Positions 1 to 9,321 of a stretch of DNA of 64,000 bases are shown in pieces. This DNA comes from Nitrobacter sp039808345. GTDB taxonomy: Bacteria > Pseudomonadota > Alphaproteobacteria > Rhizobiales > Xanthobacteraceae. A program made the position numbers and the translations under genes. The notes below the pieces were generated by a model. The model searched no databases. It worked only from the letters and a program-made list of their open reading frames with translations, and was not told the origin of the DNA. How positions within the stretch are numbered: the stretch's first letter is position 1; each line of letters starts with the position of its first letter. The DNA lies in contig NZ_CP181167.1 of assembly GCF_047824785.1 (NCBI RefSeq), positions 2,418,001 through 2,482,000 on the forward strand, in the 5' to 3' direction.

Positions 1-612
1 AATGAGGATGACCGTGTGCCCGTCGCCGGCCAGCTTCTTCAGGATTCCCAGAACCTCCGTGCCGCTTTTGCTGTCCAGCGCGCCGGTCGGCTCATCGGCG
101 AGGATGACGGCGCCGCCGTTCATCAGCGCGCGCGCGATGGAGACACGCTGCTGCTGGCCGCCCGACAATTGTGAGGGACGGTTGGTGATGCGGTTGGCCA
201 GGCCAAGGCGCGTCAGAAGCGCGGTCGCGCGGCGCTGGCGGTAAGCGCGCGGCGCGCCGGCATGGATCGCCGGCATCTCGACGTTGCCGAGCGCGCTCAC
301 CGTCGGAATCAGGTGATAGTTCTGGAAGATGAATCCGAAGCAGCCGCGGCGCAATGCGGCGAGTTCCTCGCGATTCAATGTTGCGACGTCCCGGCCGCCA
401 AACCGATACGCGCCGTCGCTCGGTCGATCCATCAGGCCGATGATGTTCATCAGCGTCGACTTGCCGGAGCCGGAGGCGCCGATGATCGCCACGAATTCGC
501 CGGCGTGGATCGACAGGCCGACGCCGCGAAGCGCATGCGTCACGACATCGCCGCTGCGATAGGAGCGGCGGATGCCCTCCAGTTCGATGAGCGGCGTGCG
601 TGAGGCGGTCAT
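1..612 (-). CDS. macB: MacB-type ABC transporter ATP-binding domain (partial)
   Basis: This is the ATPase part of an ABC exporter of the MacB/LolD class and runs off the left edge after 204 codons. Visible motifs are Walker A GASGSGKST (about residue 40), the Q-loop region FIFQNYHLIP, the signature LSGGQQQR and Walker B VILADEPTG. The start ATG overlaps the stop of the upstream adaptor gene (ATGA), so the two are translationally coupled. With the HlyD-type adaptor it should form a tripartite efflux pump. The edge hides whether the FtsX-like membrane domain is fused, as in MacB, or encoded separately. The context is siderophore handling. Confidence 0.9.
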   Translation of the reverse strand, partial: MTASRTPLIELEGIRRSYRSGDVVTHALRGVGLSIHAGEFVAIIGASGSGKSTLMNIIGLMDRPSDGAYRFGGRDVATLNREELAALRRGCFGFIFQNYHLIPTVSALGNVEMPAIHAGAPRAYRQRRATALLTRLGLANRITNRPSQLSGGQQQRVSIARALMNGGAVILADEPTGALDSKSGTEVLGILKKLAGDGHTVILI

Positions 613-1853
613 GACTCCACCCTCAGCTTCGCGGCCGGGCCAGCCGCCTTCGTGCCGGTGATGACGCGCTCGCCATCCGCCACCCCGCTCGTGATTCCGA
701 CCAGAAAGCGGGTGCGGGTGCCGATCTCGACCTTGCGGACAGCGATGGTCCCGTCTTCACGCAGAACGCGCACCTCTCCCTTGTCATTGAGCGATGCGAC
801 CGGAACAACCAGGGCGTTCTGCGCCGCGGCGGTCACGAAGAACACCTGCGCGGTCATCCCCGCCCGCAAGCTGCCATCTGCGTTGGGAACGTCGAACAGC
901 GCCGTGTAGAGCACGACATTGCCCGATTGCGGCGTCGTCTTGGTCTCGGCTTTCTTGTTGTCGGGACGCCGGGGCGCCGGCTGGATCTGCCGGAGCGTCG
1001 CATGCCACTTGCGATCCGGCCGGCCCAATGTCGTGAACCACAGCGGCATGCCCTCGCGCAGCTTGACGACATCGGCCTCGGACACATCGGTCCATACCGT
1101 CATGGTGTCGAGATCGGCGATCTGCAGGATCAGCGGCGTGTCGTAGTTCGCATTGAGGGTTTGCCCCTCCTTCGCGTCCACCGAAACCACGGTGCCTCCC
1201 ATCGGCGCGGTGATGCGGGCGAACCTCAGCGCCGTTTTCTGCGCGCGCAGGTCGGCCTGCATCTGGCGGATGCGGGCCTTGGAAGCATCGATGCGCGCGA
1301 TCAGGATGTCGCGGTCGCGCGTCGTCGTTTCAAAAGCGAGTTTCGACACCGCGCTGGTCTGTGACAGCGTCAGGTGCCGCTCGACATTGCGTTCCGCGAA
1401 CACAAGCCCGGCTTCCTGCTCCGCCAGTTCGGCCCTCAGCCGTGCCAGATCGGCCTCGATTCCCTCGACTTTCGCCGACTGCACTTCGGCGTCGATCTCC
1501 GCCACGACCCGTCCCGCGGTCACCTTGTCGCCGACGGCGACGCGCAGATGCTTCAACTGGCCGGTCACCTGCGCGCCGACATCGACGCTCGCATAGGGCT
1601 GGATCTTGCCGGTCGCGGCCACCGTGCTCTCGATGTCCTGCCGCGTGACCGCGACGGTCTCATAGAGGCTGTCCGCCGACGGCGCGCGAAACCCCATGAC
1701 GGCGAGCGTGCCGAGCGCAGCCAGTCCCGCGGCGCTCAGCCCCAGGACAAGCCGCCGGGAGCCGCGCGCGCGCCGCGCCGGCGCGGTCCAGGCCGGCGGC
1801 AGCGCCAGGCCGTCGACATCGTCGGGAGGCACCGGAGCGTTCATGGCCGGCAT
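609..1853 (-). CDS. macA: MacA-like periplasmic adaptor subunit (HlyD family)
   Basis: A 414-residue membrane fusion protein that would link an inner-membrane MacB ATPase to an outer-membrane channel. A single N-terminal membrane segment (about residues 33-55) is followed by a lipoyl-like half (VDVGAQVTGQ), a long coiled-coil hairpin (about 120-210), the second lipoyl half (ITAPMGGTVVSVDAKEGQ) and the beta-barrel and membrane-proximal domains. Length fits MacA. It sits 4 bp after the preceding small secreted-protein gene and overlaps the ATPase gene by 4 bp, so all five genes from about 3.9 kb to the edge look like one operon. The exported substrate is unknown. By analogy with PvdR-PvdT, siderophore export is an inference. 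Confidence 0.88.
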   Translation of the reverse strand: MPAMNAPVPPDDVDGLALPPAWTAPARRARGSRRLVLGLSAAGLAALGTLAVMGFRAPSADSLYETVAVTRQDIESTVAATGKIQPYASVDVGAQVTGQLKHLRVAVGDKVTAGRVVAEIDAEVQSAKVEGIEADLARLRAELAEQEAGLVFAERNVERHLTLSQTSAVSKLAFETTTRDRDILIARIDASKARIRQMQADLRAQKTALRFARITAPMGGTVVSVDAKEGQTLNANYDTPLILQIADLDTMTVWTDVSEADVVKLREGMPLWFTTLGRPDRKWHATLRQIQPAPRRPDNKKAETKTTPQSGNVVLYTALFDVPNADGSLRAGMTAQVFFVTAAAQNALVVPVASLNDKGEVRVLREDGTIAVRKVEIGTRTRFLVGITSGVADGERVITGTKAAGPAAKLRVES

Positions 1854-1857
1854 CCGC

Positions 1858-2184
1858 TCACTGGATGTCTTTGTAATCGACGTCGAACGACTGTCCGGGC
1901 CCGGCGTCGAACAGCATGTAGAACTCGCCGTCCGGCCGTTTGAAACTCACGGTCGAATCCGGTCCGAACTTCGTCTGAAGCACGACGGATTCGTCGTAGC
2001 GGATCACGTCGAGCCTGACGCCGGGAACGCCGGTGCCGTCCGCGAAGCCGCCCTCGCAGCTGACCGTCGTCGCATTGGCCATCTTGCAGATGCAGAACGG
2101 CGGATGCGCCCAGGCCGCGCCGATAAACAGCGACACCGCGCCGATGACGGCGAGGGTCAGTCCGCCCGTCCGAAACCCCATCAT
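1858..2184 (-). CDS. Small secreted protein with CxC motif
   Basis: Encodes about 108 residues. The start is taken at the tandem ATGATG at 2184/2181, preceded by an AGAGGGGG ribosome-binding site and overlapping the upstream stop. A signal peptide (LAVIGAVSLFIGAAWA) ends just before the mature sequence HPPFCICKM, which has a CxC pair plus a further Cys. The rest is acidic and beta-rich. I do not recognise a named family. The position between a CxxC membrane protein and macA suggests a periplasmic thiol or metal role, but that is inference from context. Confidence 0.75.
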   Translation of the reverse strand: MMGFRTGGLTLAVIGAVSLFIGAAWAHPPFCICKMANATTVSCEGGFADGTGVPGVRLDVIRYDESVVLQTKFGPDSTVSFKRPDGEFYMLFDAGPGQSFDVDYKDIQ

Positions 2185-2711
2185 GGCCGCCCCCTCTTCT
2201 CGAGCCAGGCCGCCATCACGGGCGACGCCTTGCGGATCGGGATCGTCGCCTGATGCAGCGTTCCGTCCCAGCCCTCCAGCGTCAGCCACAACTCGTCATC
2301 GGCGGTGGTTCGTTCCGGAACGCGCATCTCGGCGGTCTGCCGGTACGGCGTGCCGGAGAACAGCGCGCCCGCGGTGCGGAGGTTGCGCGGCTTGCCGACG
2401 CGCAGGTAAGCGGCCTTCACCTGATCGACGCAGGCCGGGCACAGCGCCAGCGCGAACTCCTTGGCATGGCCGGCGCGGCCTTCCGCATCCGGCGCAACCA
2501 GCTTGAACTCCGCCAGCCGCACGCTCCACGGCCCGACCGCGATCTCACCGATCTCGCGCTGGCCGAGACCTTTCTTGCCGTCGAAAAACGCATTCTCGTG
2601 AAACCATGCCGGCCCGAAGACGATCGGCAGGATCAGCACCAGTGCGCTGAGGTGAAAGCGCCAGCGCTGCCACAGCGACGCGCCGCGCGAGGGGGATGCA
2701 AGCACCGTCAT
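2181..2711 (-). CDS. Membrane-anchored protein with CPAC motif
   Basis: About 176 residues, with the start chosen at the ATG that overlaps the stop of the PepSY gene (ATGA). It has one N-terminal membrane anchor (HLSALVLILPIVFGPAWF) and a soluble domain carrying ALCPACVDQ, a CxxC pair of thioredoxin-like spacing, near residue 105. No thioredoxin fold can be claimed from the rest of the sequence. It overlaps the next gene by 4 bp. Its place beside a PepSY protein is like the FpvG-region accessory proteins of pyoverdine systems, which work in periplasmic ferri-siderophore reduction. The link is inferred from gene order only. Confidence 0.75.
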   Translation of the reverse strand: MTVLASPSRGASLWQRWRFHLSALVLILPIVFGPAWFHENAFFDGKKGLGQREIGEIAVGPWSVRLAEFKLVAPDAEGRAGHAKEFALALCPACVDQVKAAYLRVGKPRNLRTAGALFSGTPYRQTAEMRVPERTTADDELWLTLEGWDGTLHQATIPIRKASPVMAAWLEKRGRP

Positions 2712-3928
2712 TCCGCGGCCTCCAGTCCAAGCCGCGCCTGCCGGCGCTCGCGCACGATCTTCACCGTCTCGATCGCGGTGCGCTTGGTCCACACCATCAT
2801 GCCCGAGAACACCAGCGTGGTGAGCGCCAGGCCGAACAGCAGATAGACCAGCTTGAGCCAGATTCCGGCGAAATCGCCGGTGTGCAAGGGCCGCATCGAG
2901 CCGGTGACGAGTTCGAGCGCGGAGCGGTCGGAGACGCGCCGAGTCCGTTCGACCTTGCCGTTATAGGGGTTGACGTCGACCGACTCGAATATCAGCGGAT
3001 AATTGCCGCGCCCGCCGACGCTGATGTGGTCATAGGCGCTGCTCGGGAACTGGACGAAACTCGGGTCGAGATCGGGCAGTTGATGCCGCACCGCCTCGGC
3101 CGCCTGCTCCAGCGTGATCCGAGGCGCCGCCGCGCCCTTGGCCACGACGGGAACACCGCTACGCGACACCACCGGCGGCACGCCAGCCGTCGAGATGGAG
3201 ATGTGGTTGTCGCCGAGAATCGCCTGGATCAGGAACCAGCCGCCCGTCACCGCCATGATGGCGATGAACGGAATCGACCACGCGCCGGCCAGCCGGTGCA
3301 GGTCGCCCCAGAAGATGCGCCTGCCCTTGCTCACACGCAGGCGCGGCCGCAGGTAGACCCGCCAGAACCGCTTGTAGACGACGATGCCGGTGATCAGCGA
3401 CCCCAGCAGCGGGATCGAAAGCGCCGACACCGCGTACCAGCCGATCGGGAAGCCGCCATCGAACGGCATCAAGAGCCAGGCGTGCAACGCGCGCACGAAG
3501 CGCCGGAAATCGAACGCGCCCTGCTCGCCCTGGACAGCGCCGGTATAGGGGTTGACGTATAGCCTGCTGGAACTGCCGTTGGGACGCGTCACCGCGACGG
3601 TCAGGGCGAAGATCGACTTCACCGGCCGCGAGATGAACCGCACCCGCGCGCCGGGTTCCTCGCGCTCGACCGCCGCCATGATCTCGTCGTAGCTGAGCAG
3701 CCGCGCATCCGCCGACGGCGCATTGGCCCGCACCTCCGGATTCGCCAGCCACACGATTTCGTGACTGACCGTCGCGATCGATCCCGTCAGACAAACAAAG
3801 AACAAAAACGCCCAGATCGGCAACGCCAGCCAGCCGTGAAAAACAAACCACAGCCGGGCTCCCGAGGTTTTACGCGATACGGTTCCGTCCACTCTTGATG
3901 TCCCCCAGGCGCCGGTTGTTTCCGCCAC
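2708..3928 (-). CDS. PepSY-associated TM helix protein
   Basis: A 406-residue inner-membrane protein of the PepSY_TM/PiuB family. Membrane segments lie near residues 27-52 (FHGWLALPIWAFLFFVCLTG), 160-183 (WYAVSALSIPLLGSLITGIVV), 213-236 (WSIPFIAIMAVTGGWFLIQ) and 365-388 (LVYLLFGLALTTLVFSGMMVW). Two PepSY-like stretches contain the typical VNPYTGAVQG and VNPYNGKVERT motifs. Conserved histidines in the helices (FHGW, LHAWL, LHRLAG, LHTGD) could bind haem, as proposed for the ferric-siderophore reductase FpvG. The start codon is GTG at 3928 and is not certain. This is the first gene of the overlapping five-gene operon, downstream of the disrupted receptor. Confidence 0.88.
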   Translation of the reverse strand: MAETTGAWGTSRVDGTVSRKTSGARLWFVFHGWLALPIWAFLFFVCLTGSIATVSHEIVWLANPEVRANAPSADARLLSYDEIMAAVEREEPGARVRFISRPVKSIFALTVAVTRPNGSSSRLYVNPYTGAVQGEQGAFDFRRFVRALHAWLLMPFDGGFPIGWYAVSALSIPLLGSLITGIVVYKRFWRVYLRPRLRVSKGRRIFWGDLHRLAGAWSIPFIAIMAVTGGWFLIQAILGDNHISISTAGVPPVVSRSGVPVVAKGAAAPRITLEQAAEAVRHQLPDLDPSFVQFPSSAYDHISVGGRGNYPLIFESVDVNPYNGKVERTRRVSDRSALELVTGSMRPLHTGDFAGIWLKLVYLLFGLALTTLVFSGMMVWTKRTAIETVKIVRERRQARLGLEAAE

Positions 3929-4250
3929 GGGTCGAAAGCATTGTGACCCTCTATGTGTAAGACGATCGAGCAGCCGTTTTTTGAACCCCTAGTTGCAAAA
4001 TTTTTTGACGAGTTCCATGTTACCCTTACCGCCGTTGCCGGATGTGTCGGTCCGCCGCTCTCCGTCATGCCCGCGCTAAAGCGCGAAGCGCGTCTTCGCG
4101 CAGATGTCGCGGGCATCCACGTCTTAACGGCCGCTCAGCAAAGCAAGACGTGGATGGCCGGGACATAGGCGAGCGGAAGCGACACCGTTCTTCGAACGGC
4201 TATGCCCGGCTATCACGATTCAACCAGAATTCATTTCGTCAGCAAACGAG
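3929..4250. repeat. Intergenic stretch with nested inverted-repeat element
   Basis: No gene is seen here. From about 4067 to 4210 it holds a mosaic of perfect hairpins: ATGCCCGCG / CGCGGGCAT enclosing GCGCGAAG / CTTCGCGC, then CCACGTCTT / AAGACGTGG, then GCCGGG / CCCGGC. The CCACGTCTT / AAGACGTGG module recurs at 13766-13803, so this is an interspersed repeat family. The remainder would carry the promoter of the minus-strand PepSY operon, but I could not identify one. Confidence 0.7.
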
Positions 4251-5884
4251 CTACCAGCGATAGCTCACCCTGCCGAGCACGGTGCGCACGCGCCCGACGT
4301 TGCATTGAACAAGGCTGAAGCACCCCACGACATACTGATTGTCGAACAGGTTGGTGACATTGACGGAGAAACGCCAGTTGTCGATGTCGTAGCGGGCCAT
4401 CGCGTCCACCACCGTATAGGCGGGCGCCTCAAACGTGTTCAAAAAGTCTCCCGCGCTGGCCGAGACATAGCGTATGCCGCCGCCGAATCCGAGCCCGTTC
4501 AGTGCGCCCTCGCGGATGGTGTAGTCGGCCCAGAGCGATGCAAGATGCGGTGGCGTCGTCACCGGCCGCTTGCCAAGGTTGGCGTCGTTGCTCTGGGTCA
4601 CCCGCGCATCGTTGTAGGCATAGGCGGCGGTCAGGTTGAGATTGCTGGTCAGGCTGGCGACCGCCTCGAACTCGAAGCCGCGAGATGTGACCTCGCCGAT
4701 CTGGATTGAGAACCCCGGATTTGCCAAATCCGCCGTCGTGACATTCTGGCGCTGCAGGTCGTAAACTGCGGCGGTGATCCGCAAGTTCATGTCCCTGGGC
4801 TGGTACTTGATGCCCGCCTCATACTGCACGCCGGTCTCCGGCCGGAGCGGCGACCCGTCGAATGTCCTGCCGGAAAGGGGCGTAAAGGATTCGGCGTAGC
4901 TGACATAGGGAACGACGCCGCTGTCGAACTCGTAGCCCAGCCCGGCCCGCTTGGTGAAAGCCCGATTGTTCTGATTGGTGACCGAGCCGCCAATGATATC
5001 CACTATGCTGGTGTCCGCCCAGTCGTGGCGTCCGCCGAGAGTCAAAATCCATTGGTCGAGCTTGATCTGATCCTGAACATAGACGCCGATGAAGTTTTCG
5101 GGTTGCCTCTCTGCATATTGATCAGTAGTCGACCAAACAACAGGCGAACCATAAACCGGCGCGAAAACATCGATCGGACCGACGGTCCCATAATTACCTA
5201 GGACAGCGGTTTTACCCCGCCGATGGTCCACGCCGAACAGCACGGTATGTTGCAGGGGGCCGGTCATTGCTTTCAACTCGGCATGATTGTCGATCGCAAA
5301 CGTATCCCTCGTAACATGTCGGCTTTCCGCCCGGCGATTCACCGTGCGCAGATCTGCGCCTACAGACGTCGGATTGACGTCACGACGCTCCCAACTCTCT
5401 CGTGAGTATTGAACGTTCTGCCTGAAGGTCAGGCTCTCGGTGACGTGGTGTTGCAGATTGTATCCCGCGACAGTCATCTCCGTTCTGTTATAAGTGTCAG
5501 GCTCACCGATGAAGCGCGTAACCGGGATCCGCCCATTCGGATTCGGCAGCACCGTCCCCCGCGCGGGAAGGCCGAAGTTCCATCTGCCCTGGTTTCTCTG
5601 ATGCAGGCTGTACGCCGTGATTTCCGTCTCGGCGGTCGGACGCCAGGTCAACGCGCCGGAGAGAAACGCGCGCTTGTCGTTCGAGAAATCGATGCCGTTG
5701 CCGCCCTCGCGCAGCAGGCCGGTGAAGCGATAGAGCAGCTTCCCGTCCTCCGTTACCGGCCCGCCAAAGTCAAAAGCGCCACTCCTCTGTTCGAAGCTGC
5801 CGCCCTGAAGCTGAAATTCATGAATGGGTTTCTCGGAGGGGCGCTTGGTGACGAGAGCAATCACGCCGCTGGGCTGACCCTGAC
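4251..5884 (-). pseudogene. TonB-dependent siderophore receptor, C-terminal part (split by IS21)
   Basis: This is the C-terminal 540 or so codons of a FecA/FpvA-type outer-membrane receptor. It contains the beta-barrel, with TonB-receptor signatures such as YVSYAESFTPLSG and the terminal strand VGRVRTVLGRVSYRW ending in aromatic W. The reading frame is cut at the insertion-site copy 5877-5884. Joining 5876 to 8361, which removes the IS and one copy of the 8-bp duplication, restores one open frame reading VLYGQGQPSGVIALVTKRP, normal plug-domain sequence. The open frame continues into the IS to 5915, so an internal ATG could give a fragment, but without plug or signal peptide it cannot work. 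Confidence 0.92.
5877..5884. repeat. Target-site duplication, left copy (ACCCTGAC)
   Basis: The octamer ACCCTGAC borders the left end of the IS21-family element and is repeated exactly at 8361-8368. An 8-bp duplication is within the range produced by IS21-family transposition. Removing one copy and the element rejoins the receptor gene in frame. Confidence 0.9.
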
Positions 5885-5886
5885 TG

Positions 5887-6750
5887 TCAATCGGCGTTGG
5901 AACGGGACCCTCCATCGGCGTCCAAAAGGGCCCCCTTTGATCGGCGAGCTTTGCTGGTAGCGCTCGCAGCGTCGGAGCTGGCCGGGATTGCGGAGACGGT
6001 GCGAGCGCGGGTTGTTTGATCGTCGTCGCGGCTTTTGAATCTCCAGCTGTCGTTACCGGTCTCTACGATGTCACAGTGATGGGTCAGCCGGTCGAGCAGC
6101 GCAGTGGTCATCTTGGCATCGCCGAACACGCTGGGCCACTCTCCGAAGGAGAGGTTGGTGGTGACGATGACGGATGTGCGCTCGTAAAGCCGGCTGATGA
6201 GGTGGAACAGAAGCTGGCCGCCGGATTGAGCGAACGGTAGGTAACCCAGTTCGTCGAGAACGATGAAGTCCATCCGGGTCAGATGTTCGGCGAGCCGGCC
6301 CTGACGTCCGTTGCGGGTCTCGCTTTCGAGACGGTTGACGAGGTCGACGACGTTGTAAAAGCGCCCGCGGGCACCGGAGCGGATGCAGCTCCTGGCGATG
6401 GCGATGGCCAGATGGGTCTTGCCGGTGCCGGTACCGCCGACCAGCACGACGTTGCGTTGCTGGGCGATGAAGCCGCCGCCGGCGAGATCATTGACAAGTG
6501 TCTGGTTGATCGGCGTGCCGTCGAACTGGAAGTCAGCGATGTCCTTGGCGAGAGGAAGCTTGGCGATGGTGAGCTGGTACTTGATCGATCTCGCCTGCTT
6601 TTCGCTGATCTCGGCCGTGAGCAAGTCGCCGACGATGCGCTGAGGTTCATGCTGGCGCTTGATGGCGGTCACCATGATCTCGTCGAAGGCGGCCTTCATT
6701 CCGTAGAGCTTGAGCTCACCCATGAGATCGAAGATTTGGGCTCGTTCCAT
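5887..6750 (-). CDS. istB: IS21 helper ATPase IstB
   Basis: About 287 residues, a AAA+ ATPase related to DnaC that helps the IS21 transposase choose and capture target DNA. Walker A is GGTGTGKTHLA, Walker B is FIVLDELGYLPF and sensor-like VIVTTNL follows. The start is taken at the ATG at 6750, which overlaps the istA stop (TGATG) behind a strong GGAGGA site. An ATG 36 bp upstream is also in frame. The stop lies 2 bp inside the IS end, so the last 30 or so residues are encoded by the terminal repeat region. Confidence 0.92.
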   Translation of the reverse strand: MERAQIFDLMGELKLYGMKAAFDEIMVTAIKRQHEPQRIVGDLLTAEISEKQARSIKYQLTIAKLPLAKDIADFQFDGTPINQTLVNDLAGGGFIAQQRNVVLVGGTGTGKTHLAIAIARSCIRSGARGRFYNVVDLVNRLESETRNGRQGRLAEHLTRMDFIVLDELGYLPFAQSGGQLLFHLISRLYERTSVIVTTNLSFGEWPSVFGDAKMTTALLDRLTHHCDIVETGNDSWRFKSRDDDQTTRARTVSAIPASSDAASATSKARRSKGALLDADGGSRSNAD

Positions 6751-8267
6751 CAGTTGGTCCTCCGGAGGTTGTCGTAGCGGGCACAATCAGCGATCGGCGC
6801 ATGGCGAAGCGTCAGTGCGGCCGGCGTCATGATGTTGGCTGGTGGCGCCGGCTCACGTTGCCGAGCTAGGATGTTGAGCACGACATCAGCGGAATGAACG
6901 CCGTGAGCGACCGCTTCGGCGCAGGCGGCCTCAACTGCTGGCAGACCGTCGGTCAGCGCCGCGTTGAGGATGTCGACCATCTGCCGATTGCCGTCATCGG
7001 CGCCGGCAAGCTTTCGCCGCACACGCTCGATCGCAGCCGGCAGCACCCAGTCCTTAAAGGGCGCCCCGTTGCGCAAGGCGCCGGGCTTGCGCATCAGGAC
7101 AGGCACATAGTGCCAGGGATCGTAGACCGTCTCGCCGCGGCCAAATGATCGTTGATGCTCGGCAACGATCCGGCCGTCTTGGCGGATTACGATGCGGTCC
7201 GCATAGGCCTGGACTTCAACAGGCCGCCCAACGGCGCTCGCCGCCACCGAGTATTTGTTGTTGTCGAAGCGCACCAGGCAGGTCTTGGAGATCGAGGCGG
7301 GCACGGCATGGAAGCCGTCGAAGCGACCGGCATAGGGGACGAGCCTTGGTCGCTCAGCTTCGAAGACTTCCCAGATGGTTCGGTCCGCGAACTCCGGATG
7401 TCGGTGCGCTTTGGCGTAAGCAATGCATTTATCGAGCAGCCAGGCGTTCAGCTCATCCAGCGTCTTGAAGCGCAGCCGCGGGGTGAAGAACCGTTCGCGG
7501 ACCAGCCCGACCTGGTTCTCAACCTGGCCCTTCTCCCAGCCCGACGCTGGCGTGCAGGCGACCGGGTCCACCAGATAGTGGCTGCACATCTGCAGGAAGC
7601 GGCGATTGTAAAGGCGTCCCTTGCCGACGAAGATCGTCTCGACCGCCGTCTTCATATTGTCGTAGATGCCGCGCCTGCAGGCTCCCTTGAACAGTGCGAA
7701 CGCCCGGTCATGGGCGTCGAACACCATCTCCTGCGTCTCGCGCGGATAGGCCCGCACGAACAGCATCCGACTGTGGCAGAGCCGGACGTGAGCCGCCTTC
7801 ACGATCACCGTGACCCCGCTCAGCAGGACCACTTCGTGGCTCCAGTCAAACTGGTAGGCTTCCCCGGGTGCAAAGCTCAGTGGCACATAGGCCGAGGTGG
7901 TCGAGGCGCCACGCTCTTGGCTCCAGCGCCGCGCATATCGACGAACCGCATCGTAGCCCCCGACATAGCCCAGACCGCGAAGCTCTTCGAACAACCGGAT
8001 CAGCGTCAGCCGTTCTCGCGCCGCCTTGCTCTCGTTTGCCACCAGCAACCGGTCAAGCTCGGCACTCCAAGGGCCCATCTTCGGCTGAGGCTGTGTCTCT
8101 CGCTCGTACCGAAACTCCGTCGATTGAGAACGGATGACCTTGCGAACCACCTTCCGCGACACGCCGAGTTCTCGGCAAATCGCCTTGATCGGACGACCAT
8201 CAACAAAATAGGCGCGACGGATCTTGGCAATCGTCTCCACCACCAGCATTCCAACCTCGGCTTCCAT
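6750..8267 (-). CDS. istA: IS21-family transposase IstA
   Basis: 505 residues. The N-terminal helix-turn-helix (IKAICRELGVSRKVVRKVIRS, about 27-48) binds the IS ends. The DDE integrase core follows: AYQFDWSHE carries the first Asp, GIYDNMKTAVETIF the second Asp, and KGQVENQVGLVRERFF the Glu. A Mu-transposase-like C-terminal domain completes it. The length is typical for IS21 IstA and all catalytic residues are present. Translation is coupled to istB by a TGATG overlap. Confidence 0.93.
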   Translation of the reverse strand: MEAEVGMLVVETIAKIRRAYFVDGRPIKAICRELGVSRKVVRKVIRSQSTEFRYERETQPQPKMGPWSAELDRLLVANESKAARERLTLIRLFEELRGLGYVGGYDAVRRYARRWSQERGASTTSAYVPLSFAPGEAYQFDWSHEVVLLSGVTVIVKAAHVRLCHSRMLFVRAYPRETQEMVFDAHDRAFALFKGACRRGIYDNMKTAVETIFVGKGRLYNRRFLQMCSHYLVDPVACTPASGWEKGQVENQVGLVRERFFTPRLRFKTLDELNAWLLDKCIAYAKAHRHPEFADRTIWEVFEAERPRLVPYAGRFDGFHAVPASISKTCLVRFDNNKYSVAASAVGRPVEVQAYADRIVIRQDGRIVAEHQRSFGRGETVYDPWHYVPVLMRKPGALRNGAPFKDWVLPAAIERVRRKLAGADDGNRQMVDILNAALTDGLPAVEAACAEAVAHGVHSADVVLNILARQREPAPPANIMTPAALTLRHAPIADCARYDNLRRTN

Positions 8268-8360
8268 GACTCGATGGAAGCCACTGTGGACCCTTGCCCC
8301 GGGGTCCCGATTGGATGCCGATTACCCCGAAAACAGGGTCCTTATTCCACGCCGAAACAC

Positions 8361-9161
8361 ACCCTGACCGTAAAGGACCGATGCAGGCCCGCGCATCACC
8401 TCGATACGCTCCAGCCCGTAAGGCTCGATATCGGACCAGTTCGTGGCGCTACGTAGCCCGTTCAGATAGATCGCCCCGTTAAATCCATCGGCACTGAAGC
8501 CTCGCACCTGGAACCTGGGTGCGAATTGCTGCTGGCCGGTACGCTCAGCCAGAACACCCGGCGTATACTGCAGCGTCTCGTTCAGGGTCTGGTTTCTCCG
8601 GGTCTCGATCTGGTCGCGCGTCACGACCGAGATCGACTGCGGCACCTCGATGATCGGCGTGTCGGTCTTGGTGGCGGTGGCGCTGCGGCTCGCGACAAAT
8701 CTGTTCACCGGACCCCACGCGGTCTCGCCCTGCACGTCGATCGTGTCAAGCGAGATCGCTCCGGCTGGCGCCGCACCGCCGACCGGCGCGGCCGCGCGCT
8801 GAATGGTGACGGTGTTCGCGCCGCTCACATTGTAGGAGACGCCGGTGCCGGCGAGAAGGCGGGCGAGCGCCTGTGTATTCGACGCGGAGCCATGAAAGCC
8901 GGGCGAGTTCATTCCGCTCAGCTCGGTGGTCCGGTAAGCCAGCTGCATGCCGGATTGATTTGCGAACTCCCGCAGCGCGGATGCAAGCGGTTGAGGCGCG
9001 ATGTTGAAGCTGCGCGCATTGGCTTGCGCCGCCGCAGGCTCAGCCAAAGAAAAAACAACAATCGACGCCGTGCTCAACGCCGTCGTCAGCAACAGCACTC
9101 TCGTAAATCCCGCACGCACCTTGCAACGCTCACAATGGCACCGCTCTCCCCTTGCAGACAT
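8361..9161 (-). pseudogene. TonB-dependent siderophore receptor, N-terminal part (split by IS21)
   Basis: The start, signal peptide, STN domain and plug beginning of the receptor whose barrel is at 4251-5884. The signal peptide ends LAEPAAAQA. The STN (secretin/TonB N-terminal signalling) domain is about 70 residues (FNIAPQPLASALREFANQSG and following). The TonB-box/plug region has PIIEVPQSISVVTRDQI and MRGPASVLYGQ, after which the IS begins. I place the start at ATG 9161; in-frame upstream starts reach 9251. An STN domain means the intact receptor would have signalled to the neighbouring FecR-FecI pair. The intact protein would have been about 810-840 residues. Confidence 0.92.
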
Positions 9162-9321
9162 AAAAAGCCCCACGTCTCTCGTCATGCGCAGCAGGCGTTC
9201 CGGAGAAACGCCAGGAAGGGCTATCGATGTCGTTCGGACTTTCCCCTTCACCCAAGAGACGCGTGAGCAGCCGTTTCACCTAAACGACTTTCTGAAAATA
9301 TTCTCTTTGATTGAAAACGTT

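Larger units (their letters stand above)
5885..8360 (-). mobile_element. IS21-family insertion sequence, complete (2476 bp)
   Basis: The element contains the two-gene istA-istB arrangement typical of IS21. The ends are imperfect inverted repeats: TGTCAATCGGCGTTGGAACG at the left, against GTGTTTCGGCGTGGAATAAG read inward from the right. Both are followed by GGACCC. It is flanked by the 8-bp repeat ACCCTGAC. Both transposition genes are intact, so it may still be mobile. The perfect duplication suggests a fairly recent insertion. It inactivates the first siderophore receptor gene of the locus. Confidence 0.92.

Noticed and set aside
7152..8456. 434-aa plus-strand frame opposite istA
   Set aside because: Antisense shadow of the transposase; crosses the IS border into the receptor.
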